64,000 nucleotides of DNA from Methylobacterium nodulans ORS 2060 (lineage in GTDB: Bacteria; Pseudomonadota; Alphaproteobacteria; Rhizobiales; Beijerinckiaceae): contig NC_011894.1 in the NCBI RefSeq assembly GCF_000022085.1, forward strand, positions 7,425,001 to 7,489,000, written 5' to 3'. Each line of letters begins with the position of its first letter. Positions within the stretch are counted from its first letter, which is position 1. Shown piece by piece: positions 7,617 through 15,501 of the stretch. The translations under genes were made by a program, and so were the position numbers. Below the pieces are notes generated by a model, which had not been told where the DNA came from, did no database searches, and saw only the letters and a list, made by a program, of their open reading frames with translations.

Positions 7617-8096
7617 CTACGGTGTCGCAGGGCGAGACAGCGGCTCTACCCGATCGCCGGAGCCGATCGCGCCCCCCTCGCGCGCGGCCGCCTCGAAGTT
7701 CAACATGGCAGCGATAGTCTCGAGAGCCTGGGCGACTTTGCGGCTGCCGGTCCGCTGGCTCCAGCGTTCACGCTCTCGGCACAGGCGCGCGAACGATTCA
7801 CCGTGTGCCTCGCACCAGATCCAGGCCTTGAGGTACTGCCGCGTATCGTAATCCTTGATGAAGCGGTCCGGCCAGGTCCACACCTTGTGGGTGCCGGGCA
7901 TGGTGCTGCGCCACTTGATGGCGTTGGCCGCGCCACGCTCTGCGCAGATCAGCCAGGCCTTGACCTCTTCGACGGTGCAGGGTGGCCGGGCCGGCGGATC
8001 GGCGCGGGCGAGGCCTGCGCTGTCCTCGGTAGGGTTACCCTGAGCGTCGGCGCCGGGGAGATCGTCGAAGTGCATGGGGTCAGGTTCACGCAGCAC
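7617..8096 (-). CDS. Hypothetical protein with a TVEEVKAWL module
   Basis: This is a 159-residue protein of unknown function. It has an acidic N terminus, then a short module CTVEEVKAWLICAERGAANA that recurs in the protein at 8857..9168. A Trp-rich segment follows (KWRSTMPGTHKVWTWPDRF), then a helical C-terminal half (YLKAWIWCEAHGESFARLCR, RKVAQALETIAAMLN) that resembles a helix-turn-helix. The start is a GTG at 8096, with an in-frame ATG at 8075 as an alternative. It diverges from the BrnT toxin gene, 89 bases away, so the two may share a control region. Confidence 0.68.
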   Translation of the reverse strand: MLREPDPMHFDDLPGADAQGNPTEDSAGLARADPPARPPCTVEEVKAWLICAERGAANAIKWRSTMPGTHKVWTWPDRFIKDYDTRQYLKAWIWCEAHGESFARLCRERERWSQRTGSRKVAQALETIAAMLNFEAAAREGGAIGSGDRVEPLSRPATP

Positions 8097-8185
8097 CTGA
8101 AGACATGCCCGGAAACGACAGGAAACGCACCTCGGCCGAAGCTGCCTGCCTTGACGAAACTACGCTAACAGCGTAGTTTTGAGCC

Positions 8186-8467
8186 ATGGACACACCGGTC
8201 GACTTCGAGTGGGATGGGGGCAAGGCGGCGGCGAACCTCGCGAAGCACAACGTGTCCTTCCCCTTCGCGGCCGCAGTGTTCCTCGACCCCGAGCGGGTCG
8301 AGTTCGACGCCTCGCATGACGGCGATGGCGAGGAGCGCCGTAAGGCCGTCGGCCAGATCGGGCCGCGCTTGTTCACGGTGGTCTTCACGCTGCGCGGCGA
8401 CCGGGTGCGCCTCATCTCCGCCCGCCGCAGCAACCGATCCGAGGAGCGCCGCTATGGCACCTGCTAA
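8186..8467 (+). CDS. BrnT family toxin
   Basis: This is a 93-residue type II toxin of the BrnT/RelE-like ribonuclease fold. Diagnostic features are FEWDGGKAAANLAKHNVSF at the N terminus (family pattern: W-D-x2-K-x3-N-x2-K-H-x-V-S-F), the AVFLDPERVEFD strand, GQIGPRLFTVVFT, and the C-terminal RLISARRSNRSEERRY. The conserved Arg/Glu/Arg residues for RNA cleavage are present. BrnT toxins cleave mRNA and are neutralised by a partner encoded immediately downstream. Here the downstream gene overlaps by 14 bases, so the pair is translationally coupled. The protein is about average length for the family and appears intact. Confidence 0.92.
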   Translation: MDTPVDFEWDGGKAAANLAKHNVSFPFAAAVFLDPERVEFDASHDGDGEERRKAVGQIGPRLFTVVFTLRGDRVRLISARRSNRSEERRYGTC

Positions 8468-8816
8468 GTTCCGCCTCGATCCCGCCGCCCCGCCCCGCCT
8501 CACCCCCGAGGAAGAAGCACGGCTCGATGCGATGACGGATGCGGCGATCACGGCCGCCGCCGAGGCGGATCCGGACAATCCGCCTCTCACCGACGAGGAG
8601 ATCGAGCGGGGCCTGTTCGCCCGGGACGTCCGCCGCACCCGAAAGAGCCTCTCCCTGACGCAGGAGGGTTTCGCGGCGGCCCTCGGCATCCCGCTCGGCA
8701 CCCTGCGGAACTGGGAGCAGGGTCGGGTGCGGCCCGATCCGGCCCTGCGCGCCCTCATCCGGCTGGTGAAGGACGATCCGGAACGGGCCGTCCGTGTGCT
8801 CGCCGTCGCGTCTTGA
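8454..8816 (+). CDS. XRE/HTH-type antitoxin partner of BrnT
   Basis: This is a 120-residue protein. The first half is acidic and flexible (PPRLTPEEEARLDAMTDAAI, then PPLTDEEIERGLF), the usual toxin-binding type. The second half is an XRE helix-turn-helix (SLTQEGFAAALGIPLGTLRN, then WEQGRVRPD). It therefore probably binds BrnT and represses the pair's promoter. The canonical BrnA partner has a ribbon-helix-helix fold, so an XRE partner, resembling HigA or MqsA C-terminal domains, is a variant arrangement. The ATG at 8454 lies within the brnT 3' end. Its function is inferred from fold and coupling. Confidence 0.85.
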   Translation: MAPAKFRLDPAAPPRLTPEEEARLDAMTDAAITAAAEADPDNPPLTDEEIERGLFARDVRRTRKSLSLTQEGFAAALGIPLGTLRNWEQGRVRPDPALRALIRLVKDDPERAVRVLAVAS

Positions 8817-8856
8817 CCCAACGGGATGAGCGGTTGGTGCGCCCGGATCGTGGCGG

Positions 8857-9168
8857 TCAGCACGACAGTCCTCCTCCTCCCGCAGCCGTCGCCGCTGACA
8901 CGGAAGGCGGCAAGGCGCTGGGCATGTACCAACCCAGTCCGTGCCGGCCGCAATCGGTCCAACGCGGCCGGTGGCCGAACCGCGCGTAGTAGCGCTCCCA
9001 TGCGGCTGCCCCGGGCGAGTCGGCCGCCACGAACACGCTGCCGCCGATCGGACACTCGCCTCGCGCCACAATCGGCGCCGCCGCGACCGCGCTGCGCTCG
9101 GCCAAGATCAGCCATTCCTTGACCTCGTCCACCGTGCGGGGGCACCGCGCCAATGCTCCCACCGTCAC
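8857..9168 (-). CDS. Hypothetical protein with two modules shared in the island
   Basis: This is a 103-residue protein starting at GTG 9168. The N-terminal module RTVDEVKEWLILAERSAVAA matches that of the 7617..8096 product. The second half, VFVAADSPGAAAWERYYARF followed by GWYMPSALPP, matches the C-terminal tail of the HTH protein at 12607..13542 (VFVAAESASWEAWRQHY, then GWWFPSTQPP). It thus looks like a minimal protein assembled from two recurring pieces. No known domain, signal peptide or membrane segment is seen. The tail of about 20 residues is low complexity (Ala/Gly). Confidence 0.62.
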   Translation of the reverse strand: MTVGALARCPRTVDEVKEWLILAERSAVAAAPIVARGECPIGGSVFVAADSPGAAAWERYYARFGHRPRWTDCGRHGLGWYMPSALPPSVSAATAAGGGGLSC

Positions 9169-9436
9169 GCCGCCGAGGGGTGGCCCGCTCGGTTCAGCGG
9201 CGCACGCAGGACCGGAATTTGTTCATCGAAGCTCATCAGCGCCCTGTATCGCGTCGCCTCGATCAATGCCGAAACAATGCCCCAACTGCACGTGTCTCAT
9301 GCTGAGAAGAGGATCTCACAGCGCCCTGAGCATGCGATGCGCGCTGCCGTAGACGCCACAATGGAGCCCGGCACGGCGCCTCACTCGACCCTCAGGCGCC
9401 TGGCGGTGGTCGGACAGAGACCCGTCGTCGCCCCTG
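9169..9436. other. Gene-free spacer after the caspase gene
   Basis: No supported gene is seen. Short plus-strand frames run through it without domains or ribosome binding sites. The stretch is somewhat less GC-rich than its neighbours and may be a gene remnant. Confidence 0.4.
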
Positions 9437-12403
9437 TCAGCGCACATTAAAGAAGTAATCGTCTCCTCCGAGGGCGCCATAAACGAAGGGCTCCTGCTTG
9501 CGACCTGTGCCCGCCAGCACATCATCATGCACCAGCCCGAACATCTTGCGAATTTCGATGCCAGGTTTTGCAATGTTCTTGATCAGCGCTGCCGCGAAAG
9601 GACTATTGACCTGACCATCCTGCCCATCCAGCGCAACCTGGCCGTGCTTGGCTGCGAATGCCACCAACGTGCCGCTTGACTCCGGCTCGACCTTCGCCAG
9701 GCCTCGTCCCACCGAACGCGCGGCGATCGTACGCGTCATCTGCTGCAGGAATGGATTATCGCGACAGGCATCCAAGATGACGAGGCGCAGCTTGCGCGCA
9801 CCCTCAATGCTGCCCAGGACTTGATCGAGCGGTATTGCCTCGAACTGTACGGCCCGGTCCGTCTTCAGTCGGGCATCGACGGGCACGAGATAGTTGACGC
9901 CGCCGACCTCGATGCCGTGCCCCGCGTAGTAGACGACGGCCCAGTCGGCTTTGTCCGCTTCCGCCGAGAAGCTGTTCAGAGCTCGCCGCAGATCATCGTA
10001 GCGAAGATCGTTCTTGAGCTGAACAGTCTTGAAGCCGGCTTCACGCAAGGAGCGGGCGATTGCGTTGGCGTCCCGAGCCGGGTTGTCGAGCGGCGCGACA
10101 GCGGCATACGCACTGTTGCCGATCACGAGCGCGACCCTGGTCTCAGATAGCGGTGTGACAGCCGACACAGCAGGCGTGTGTACGACCGGCGGGGTCTGGA
10201 CGGCCGCGACCACCGCGGCGGCTGCAGGCCGGCTGGCCAGAGCCGCTTGTGCCTCACCGCGCACCTTGAGGAAGGTTGCGTCTGCCTCAAGCTCAGGCTT
10301 CAGCCGCACAGCCTCAGCGAGATCCGCCAGAGCCCGGTCCGACTCGCCCCGGGCCTGGAACGTCACCCCGCGTTCCTGGTAGGCGTCCGCGTACTTGGGA
10401 TTGAGGCGCACGGCTTCATTCAGGTCCGCAAGCGCGCGGTCGAGATCGCCCTTGTGCCGGAAGGCCATCCCGCGATGGTAATGCGGGTTGGTGAACCCGG
10501 GCTTGAGCCGGAGGGCTTGGTCGAGGTCTGCGATCGCCCGGTCGTACTCACCCTTCTTGTTGAGGGCCGCTCCACGATTGTTGAAGGCCGCTGCGGACTT
10601 GGGATCGAGCCGCAGGGCCTCTTCGTAGTCCGCGATCGCCCGGTCGTGCTCGCCCTTGCGGTAGAAAGCTAGCCCTCGGCCATTGTAGGCGATCACGTAT
10701 TTGGGATTGTGTTGCAGGGCTTGATCGTAGTCCGCGATCGCCCGGTCGTACTCGCCCTTGCTCTGGAAGGTATCTCCGCGATTGGCGTAGGCGATTGCAT
10801 ACTTGGGATCGAGCCGCAGGGTCTGATCGTAGTCCAGGATCGCCCGATTGTACTCGCCTTTATTCTGGAAGACTAGCCCACGATTGTTGTACGCGAATAT
10901 GTATTTAGGATCGAGCCGCAAAGCTTGATCGTAGTCTGCAATTGCCCGATCATGCTCACCTTTGATCCGGAAGACATCCCCGCGATTGGTGTAGACGACT
11001 GCTTGCTTAGGATCGAGCTGCAAAGATTGATCGTAGTCCGCTAACGCCCGGTCGTACTCACCTTTGCGATAAAAGGCCAGCCCGCGATTGTTGTGGACGG
11101 CTGCGTATTTGGGATCGAGCTGCAAGGCTTGATCGTAATTTGCTATTGCCCGGTCGTATTCACCTTTGCTTCGGAAGACATCCCCGCGATTTCTGTAGAT
11201 GACTGCATCCTTAGGATCGATGAGCAAAGCCTGGTCGAAGTCTGCAATCGCCAGATTGTACTCATTTTTGCTCTGGAAGACTAGCCCACGATTGTTGTAG
11301 GCCAATTTGTTCTTGGGATCGAGCCGCAAGGCCTCGTCGTAGTCCGCGATCGCCCGGTCGTAGTCACCCTTGCTCCGAAAAAAATCCCCGCGATTTCTGT
11401 AGGCGGCTACGGATTTGGGATCGAGCCGCAGGGCCTGATCGTAGTCGGCGAGTGCCCGGTCGTAGTCACGCTTGCTCTGGAAGGCGAACGCGCGAGCAGT
11501 GTAGGCGAACGTGTACTTTGGATCGAGCAGCAGGGCTTGATCGTAATCTGCGATTGCCCGGTCGTACTCACCTTTGCTCCGGAAGGCATCTCCGCGATTT
11601 CTGTAGGCGAATGTGTACTTTGGATCGAGCCGCAGGGCCTGATCGAAGTCGGCGATCGCCCGGTCGTGCTCACCCTTGCTCTGAAAGGTTAGCCCGCGAT
11701 TGTTGTAGGCGAATTTGTACTTGGAATCGAGCCGCAGGGCCTGATCGAAGTCGGCGATCGCCCGGTCGTACTCACGCTTGCTCTGAAAGGCTAGACCACG
11801 ATTGTTGTAGGCGACGACGTACTTTGGATCGAGCCGTAGAGCCTGATCGAAGTCCGCAATTGCCCGGTCGTATTCTCCCTTGCTTTGAAATACTAGACCA
11901 CGATTGTTGTAGGCGAATATGTACTTTGGATTAAACCGCAAAGCTTGACTGTAGTCTGCGATTGCCCGGTCGTGCTCACCTTTGCTTCGGAAGACATCCC
12001 CGCGATTTCTGTAGGCGATCGCGTACTTGGGATTGAGCTGCAGGGCCTGATCGTAGTCGGCGATCGCCCGGTCGTACTCACCCTTGCTCTGGTAGGCGAA
12101 CCCGCGATTGTTGTAGGCGATTACGTTCTTGGGATTGAGCCGCAGGACTTGATCATAGTCGGCGATCGCCCGATCATACTCTCCCTTGCTCTGGTAGGCG
12201 AACCCGCGGTTGCTGTAGGCGGTTACGTACTTGGGATTGAGCCGCAAGGCCTGATCGTAGTCGGCGATCGCCCGGTCGTACTCTCCCTTGCTCTGGAATT
12301 TATAGCCGCGAGTGCTGAAACCAGCCGCATCTAATGCATGAGCGGCCGAAGCCGCTTGGCCAAGGAGCCCCAAGGCAAGCATCAATACATGTGCCTTGCG
12401 CAT
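9437..12403 (-). CDS. Exported TPR-repeat protein with C-terminal caspase domain
   Basis: This is a 988-residue protein with three parts. A Sec signal peptide (MRKAHVLMLALGLLGQAASA, cleavage near residue 23) comes first. Next are 20 consecutive 34-residue TPR repeats (about residues 29-708) of the pattern NRGxxFxSKGEYDRAIADYD followed by QALRLDPKY. A Pro/Val linker leads to a caspase-like p20 domain (about 754-988). That domain has VALVIGNSAY, the catalytic His in YYAGHG (about 829) and the catalytic Cys in LDACRDNP (about 880), so the dyad is intact. Bacterial caspases of this kind (orthocaspases) cleave after basic residues or act as regulated effectors. The TPR array probably binds a protein partner. 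The signal peptide places it in the periplasm or outside. Its neighbours are mobile genes. Substrate and trigger are unknown. Confidence 0.92.
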   Translation of the reverse strand: MRKAHVLMLALGLLGQAASAAHALDAAGFSTRGYKFQSKGEYDRAIADYDQALRLNPKYVTAYSNRGFAYQSKGEYDRAIADYDQVLRLNPKNVIAYNNRGFAYQSKGEYDRAIADYDQALQLNPKYAIAYRNRGDVFRSKGEHDRAIADYSQALRFNPKYIFAYNNRGLVFQSKGEYDRAIADFDQALRLDPKYVVAYNNRGLAFQSKREYDRAIADFDQALRLDSKYKFAYNNRGLTFQSKGEHDRAIADFDQALRLDPKYTFAYRNRGDAFRSKGEYDRAIADYDQALLLDPKYTFAYTARAFAFQSKRDYDRALADYDQALRLDPKSVAAYRNRGDFFRSKGDYDRAIADYDEALRLDPKNKLAYNNRGLVFQSKNEYNLAIADFDQALLIDPKDAVIYRNRGDVFRSKGEYDRAIANYDQALQLDPKYAAVHNNRGLAFYRKGEYDRALADYDQSLQLDPKQAVVYTNRGDVFRIKGEHDRAIADYDQALRLDPKYIFAYNNRGLVFQNKGEYNRAILDYDQTLRLDPKYAIAYANRGDTFQSKGEYDRAIADYDQALQHNPKYVIAYNGRGLAFYRKGEHDRAIADYEEALRLDPKSAAAFNNRGAALNKKGEYDRAIADLDQALRLKPGFTNPHYHRGMAFRHKGDLDRALADLNEAVRLNPKYADAYQERGVTFQARGESDRALADLAEAVRLKPELEADATFLKVRGEAQAALASRPAAAAVVAAVQTPPVVHTPAVSAVTPLSETRVALVIGNSAYAAVAPLDNPARDANAIARSLREAGFKTVQLKNDLRYDDLRRALNSFSAEADKADWAVVYYAGHGIEVGGVNYLVPVDARLKTDRAVQFEAIPLDQVLGSIEGARKLRLVILDACRDNPFLQQMTRTIAARSVGRGLAKVEPESSGTLVAFAAKHGQVALDGQDGQVNSPFAAALIKNIAKPGIEIRKMFGLVHDDVLAGTGRKQEPFVYGALGGDDYFFNVR
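10279..12319. repeat. Twenty-copy 102-bp tandem repeat encoding the TPR array
   Basis: Within the caspase gene, 20 direct copies of a 102-bp unit lie head to tail and stay in frame. The middle copies (types ending SKGEYDRAIADYDQAL) are very similar at the DNA level, while the two copies nearest the caspase domain are more diverged. Such an array can gain or lose copies by recombination without breaking the frame. Confidence 0.9.
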
Positions 12404-12606
12404 GGCTTCACCCTGCAGCTACAGCACCAGTCGCAAACTCGCGCCGTATGCAACTTTATCAGCATACAGGCCGAAGGGGACGTGCCGCAAACTTGGAATG
12501 GTCTGTAGAACGGGCCGCAGCGGCCTAGCTTCATGCTTTGCTCGCTTCGGCATGAGTTCTGGCTCGGCGACCGTGGCGCCAGTGCCGGCCCACCGGTCGC
12601 CCCTCG
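12404..12606. promoter_or_regulatory. Upstream region of the TPR-caspase gene
   Basis: About 200 bases separate the caspase gene start from the end of the next minus-strand gene. It is slightly AT-richer around 12,440-12,475. No terminator-like hairpin or clear promoter hexamers could be assigned, but the caspase promoter should lie here. Confidence 0.3.
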
Positions 12607-13542
12607 TCACGACATCCTTCCCGCAGCCGGCGCACGTGGCGGCTGGGTGCTCGGGAACCACCAGCCCTCGCACCGCGCGATATCGCTGCGCACCGGCTGC
12701 GGCATCACCCGGCCCAGAGTGCAGTAGTGCTGCCGCCACGCCTCCCAGCTCGCGCTCTCGGCCGCTACGAAAACCCGCTCGGGCCGGGGCTCGGCCGGCG
12801 CCGCGGCCGCAGGCGCGTGGTTCCGGAAGAGCCCGTTGCGGAGCCAATTCTGCAGGTGCTTCGGCTTGGTGGTCGGGTTGCGCCCGCAATGCGCCGCGTA
12901 GGCGCCGGCCGCGGCGATCGCCTGCAGCTGCTCCGCTGCGCTCAGGGCCGCAAACAGCGTGCGGGCCGCCTGCAGGTTGGCCCAGGCTCGGCCTGATTCA
13001 GGATAGGCCGTCAGCAGTCGCTCGAATCGCTGCGCCACCGTGCCGTCGGGCGCTGGGTCCGGTGGCCGGGGCTGCGGCGGTGCCGCAGCCCCTTCCCTTT
13101 CCCCCTGCCTCGCCTCGCGTGCCTGCCCCCCGGCCACGGGGGGTTGGGGGGCCTCCCTTCTGACGGATTCTCTGACGGATTCCTTTAGAGGGGTGACAGC
13201 AGTGTCACCCCTCACGGCCTCGGCCGGGCCCGAACCGCCGGTCTTGTCACCCCTCGCCGCCGCGAGGTGCGGCAGGTGCATGCGGTAGCGGTTCGCCCGC
13301 TGCCGCCCGGTCTTCGGACACGCGCCCTTGAGGATGGTGATGAGCCCGAGCTGCTCCAGCTCCCGCAGCTTGCGCTGGACGGTCCGCACCGATTGCGAGG
13401 TGTCGGCGGCCAGCGCCTCGACCGTCGGCCAGGCCAGCCCGGTGCGGTGGTCCACGTAGTTGGCGAGCACCATGGCGAGCAGCTTGGCGCCGGCGTCGGG
13501 GATGTGCTGGGCGATGACGAAGGTGATGGCCTGGACGCTCAT
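12607..13542 (-). CDS. Winged-helix/HTH protein, possible replication or transcription regulator
   Basis: This is a 311-residue protein. The N-terminal 90 residues form a helix-turn-helix/winged-helix domain of the replication-initiator type: KLLAMVLANYVDHRTGLAWP, then VEALAADTSQSVRTVQRKLR, then ELEQLGLITILKG. A Pro/Ala-rich linker follows, then a helical region (TVAQRFERLLTAYPESGRAW) and a KPKHLQNWLRNGLFR segment. The last 60 residues (VFVAAESASWEAW, GWWFPSTQPP) repeat the tail of the 8857..9168 protein. The ATG at 13542 is chosen because the HTH follows at once; ATG 13569 is possible. It is the last gene of the 15501-to-12607 minus-strand set, and element replication control is plausible. 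Confidence 0.75.
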   Translation of the reverse strand: MSVQAITFVIAQHIPDAGAKLLAMVLANYVDHRTGLAWPTVEALAADTSQSVRTVQRKLRELEQLGLITILKGACPKTGRQRANRYRMHLPHLAAARGDKTGGSGPAEAVRGDTAVTPLKESVRESVRREAPQPPVAGGQAREARQGEREGAAAPPQPRPPDPAPDGTVAQRFERLLTAYPESGRAWANLQAARTLFAALSAAEQLQAIAAAGAYAAHCGRNPTTKPKHLQNWLRNGLFRNHAPAAAAPAEPRPERVFVAAESASWEAWRQHYCTLGRVMPQPVRSDIARCEGWWFPSTQPPRAPAAGRMS

Positions 13543-13853
13543 GGTCGGGCTCGGGGCGCAAAAGGTCATCGTTGCGCCGCGAGGCCGGCTCAGGCCCCGG
13601 GCGCGCAAATGCCCGACGTCGCACACGCCTGAGCGCGCGACGGTCGGGCGAGGCTGTGAGGGGGGCGATCCCGGGCAAAGCTCCGCCTTGCGCCGAATCG
13701 GCCTGGGCCGCGGCGAGGCTGATGCTCTGGGCGACGTGCGATGCTGCGGATCCCGTGCAGGGCGGCAGGCGCAAGCGATCACTCACGTCGATGGGATCGG
13801 CATTCTGGTCCGGCGAGGAGGGCCGCGGATGGGCGGCCACGAGCGGGAGGCTG
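13543..13853. other. Spacer between methyltransferase and HTH genes
   Basis: There are 311 bases with no confident gene. A minus-strand frame from 13840 runs into the HTH gene in another frame and has no recognisable domain or ribosome binding site. The spacer may contain the HTH gene's own promoter. Confidence 0.35.
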
Positions 13854-14787
13854 TCATTCCGCCGCCTCCCGGCTCACATCGCGGAACAGGTTCACGAAAT
13901 CCGGTCGCGCTTGGCGCTGGAACGCCTCGCCGAAGGGCGGGTAGGAGCAGCGCCGCACCAGGTCGTAGAAGCCTTCCGGCTTCTCGCTGTGCTCACCCAC
14001 CGGCCAGGCATGGTGCGTGGGCGTCGCCATGCCGGCGGACCGCGTCCCGACCGTGCCCCGAACCCCGAACAGCACGTGCTCGGTCGTGTTGCGGAAGTAC
14101 TTGCCGCGCCCAAGCTCGGGCTTGGTCCAGGTGTGGACGGCCTTGTAGGCGAAGCCCCACTGCGCCAGCAGCGGCAGCGCCACCGCGAGCGCGTTGTTGG
14201 TCACCCACAGATAGAGATGGCAGCGCTCGTCGGCCCACTCCGCCACCGGGCAGCGCGGCGATCGCCGCGAGCGACATGCGGGCGTAGGTCGGCCCGCAGG
14301 ATTCGGACAGGCCGTCGACGTCCCAGGGCGGGTCGAGGACGAAGGTGCGGAAGCGCCCCGGCACCGGCGCAAGCCGCAGCACCCGCGCCTCATCGCGCAA
14401 CCGCTGCACTTTGAGCCAGGCGCCGTCGACCCGGCCGGTGCGCTCCATCTCGGCCGCGATCGCGCCGTAGCGCTCCGGCTCGGCCTCGGCCGCGGCAAAG
14501 ACGTCGGCGATCTTCTCCACCGTCCGGCCGGAGACGCCGGCCAGTCGGCCGATCTTGTCCCGCACCCGCCCCTTCCAGCCCGTCGACCCGCGGGAAATTT
14601 CCCCAGGGGTGCCGGCGCGCATGCGGGCGATCGCCGCTGCCCGCTCCTCGGGCTCGAGGGAGCGCCGGAGGGTTTCGATCTCGGCCGGAGACAGGCGAGC
14701 GGCACGCGGAGGCACGCGGAGAGCCCTTAGGAAAAGAGTCGGATTCCGAGTCTCGTCGGCGCGGGGGAGGCCGCGCCCCGCCGTCAT
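13854..14787 (-). pseudogene. MT-A70 family adenine methyltransferase, frameshifted
   Basis: Two adjacent frames together give one MT-A70-type N6-adenine DNA methyltransferase. The first frame (from ATG 14787) has a helical N-terminal region (KIGRLAGVSGRTVEKIADVF) and the catalytic motif FVLDPPWDVDG, then runs to MSLAAIAALP. The second frame continues with VAEWADERCHLYLWVTNN, the WGFAYKAVHTWTKPELGRGK segment, HAWPVGEHSEKPEGFYDLV, and an end at 13854. One extra C/G in the run of three at 14248..14250 causes the break. Removing it restores ALPVAEWADE. As written, the product is inactive unless frameshifting occurs or the base is a sequence error. The start overlaps the upstream gene's stop (ATGA). 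Confidence 0.85.
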
Positions 14788-14993
14788 GGCAGCGGCAGCT
14801 CGAGCTGGCGGCCGCCGTCCGGACGGATTCGGGCCGGTGGCCGCGCGACCGGCGGCGGGACCGGAGCCCGGGTCGGCAGATGCTCGGCGCAGAACCAGCG
14901 GCCGGCCTCGCTGTGCACGGTGGCGAGCTGCCCGCACAGGCAGCGGCAGACGATGGAGGGCGCCGGCGGGCGGCGATCGGGCGGGTGGCGCAT
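14784..14993 (-). CDS. Small hypothetical protein with Cys/His pattern
   Basis: This is a 69-residue protein, MRHPPDRRPPAPSIVCRCLC and onwards, with C-x-C-x3-C early and CAEHLP in the middle. The Cys/His spacing (CRCLCGQLATVHSEAGRWFC, then AEH) could hold one zinc ion, which is an inference. The C terminus is Pro/Arg-rich and ends QLELPLP. Its ATG overlaps the stop of the 14993..15181 gene, and its own stop overlaps the methyltransferase start, so three genes are chained. I recognise no family. Confidence 0.62.
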   Translation of the reverse strand: MRHPPDRRPPAPSIVCRCLCGQLATVHSEAGRWFCAEHLPTRAPVPPPVARPPARIRPDGGRQLELPLP

Positions 14994-15181
14994 CAGGCCT
15001 CCCCGTTCGGCGGGCGGGTGCGGCGCGGGCGCGCCGCGTCGAGGCAAGCGCGCGACAGCTTCGCGAGGCCCTCGGCCGCGAGAGTCGGCACCCAGGCGGC
15101 GCCCTTCAGCGCGGCGCCGAGGAGCTGGAGGCCCGTGCGCTGCAGGCCGTCGCACGGCGGCCGGGCGCCTCGCTCGGTCAT
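14993..15181 (-). CDS. Small hypothetical protein
   Basis: This is a 62-residue protein starting MTERGARPPCDGLQRTGLQL with a helical LLGAALKGAAWVPTLAAEGL segment that could be weakly amphipathic, and a basic C terminus. The ATG overlaps the stop of the upstream gene, and its stop overlaps the next ATG. No domain is recognised. It is called a gene mainly because of the precise ATGA-type coupling on both sides. Confidence 0.58.
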   Translation of the reverse strand: MTERGARPPCDGLQRTGLQLLGAALKGAAWVPTLAAEGLAKLSRACLDAARPRRTRPPNGEA

Positions 15182-15501
15182 GCCGGCCGCTCCCCCGCGC
15201 GCAGGCCGGGAATCCGCCAGCGGCGCCGCCTCTCGAGCTGCGCCTTTACGGCAGCGAGCTTGGCCTCGAGGCGACGTTGATCGGCCTCGGTGGCCGCGAT
15301 CTGCAGCCACTCCGGCGGATCCCGCAGGCACGCCGCCAAAAATTCCGGGCCGTAGACACAGATCATCAGGAGCAGCGTCCGCCCGTTCGGCAGCGCCTCC
15401 CGCGACAGCCATTTCGTCGCGGTGTCGATCGGCACGCCAAGATCAGCCGCAACAAAGGTTGCCGTTTTTGCTGGATATCTGGCACGAAGCCACCGGACCA
15501 T
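15178..15501 (-). CDS. HTH-like hypothetical protein, first gene of the methyltransferase operon
   Basis: This is a 107-residue protein. The N-terminal 60 residues read as a DNA-binding helix-turn-helix: YPAKTATFVAADLGVPIDTA followed by TKWLSREALPNGRTLLLMIC. The C-terminal part is a charged helix (EADQRRLEAKLAAVKAQLER) suited to dimerisation. It heads a four-gene minus-strand chain with ATGA overlaps leading to the MT-A70 gene. Its start codon overlaps, on the opposite strand, the ATG of the XRE remnant at 15500 (shared CATG). Confidence 0.72.
   Translation of the reverse strand: MVRWLRARYPAKTATFVAADLGVPIDTATKWLSREALPNGRTLLLMICVYGPEFLAACLRDPPEWLQIAATEADQRRLEAKLAAVKAQLERRRRWRIPGLRAGERPA

Noticed and set aside
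7476..8168. 230-codon plus-strand frame opposite the 7617..8096 gene
   Set aside because: The first 50 codons look weakly protein-like, but the rest is antisense to a better-supported gene and has no domain.
9169..9450. Short plus-strand frames after the caspase gene (CPNCTC motif)
   Set aside because: A C-x2-C-x-C string appears by chance in one frame, but there is no ribosome site and no conserved context.
10279..12319. Regular 102-bp repeats considered as a CRISPR-like array
   Set aside because: Repeats are contiguous, keep the reading frame and encode TPR motifs; there are no spacers or cas genes.
13247..13840. 197-codon minus-strand frame overlapping the HTH gene
   Set aside because: Mostly within the HTH gene in another frame, with Arg/Pro-rich composition; no start signal is clear.
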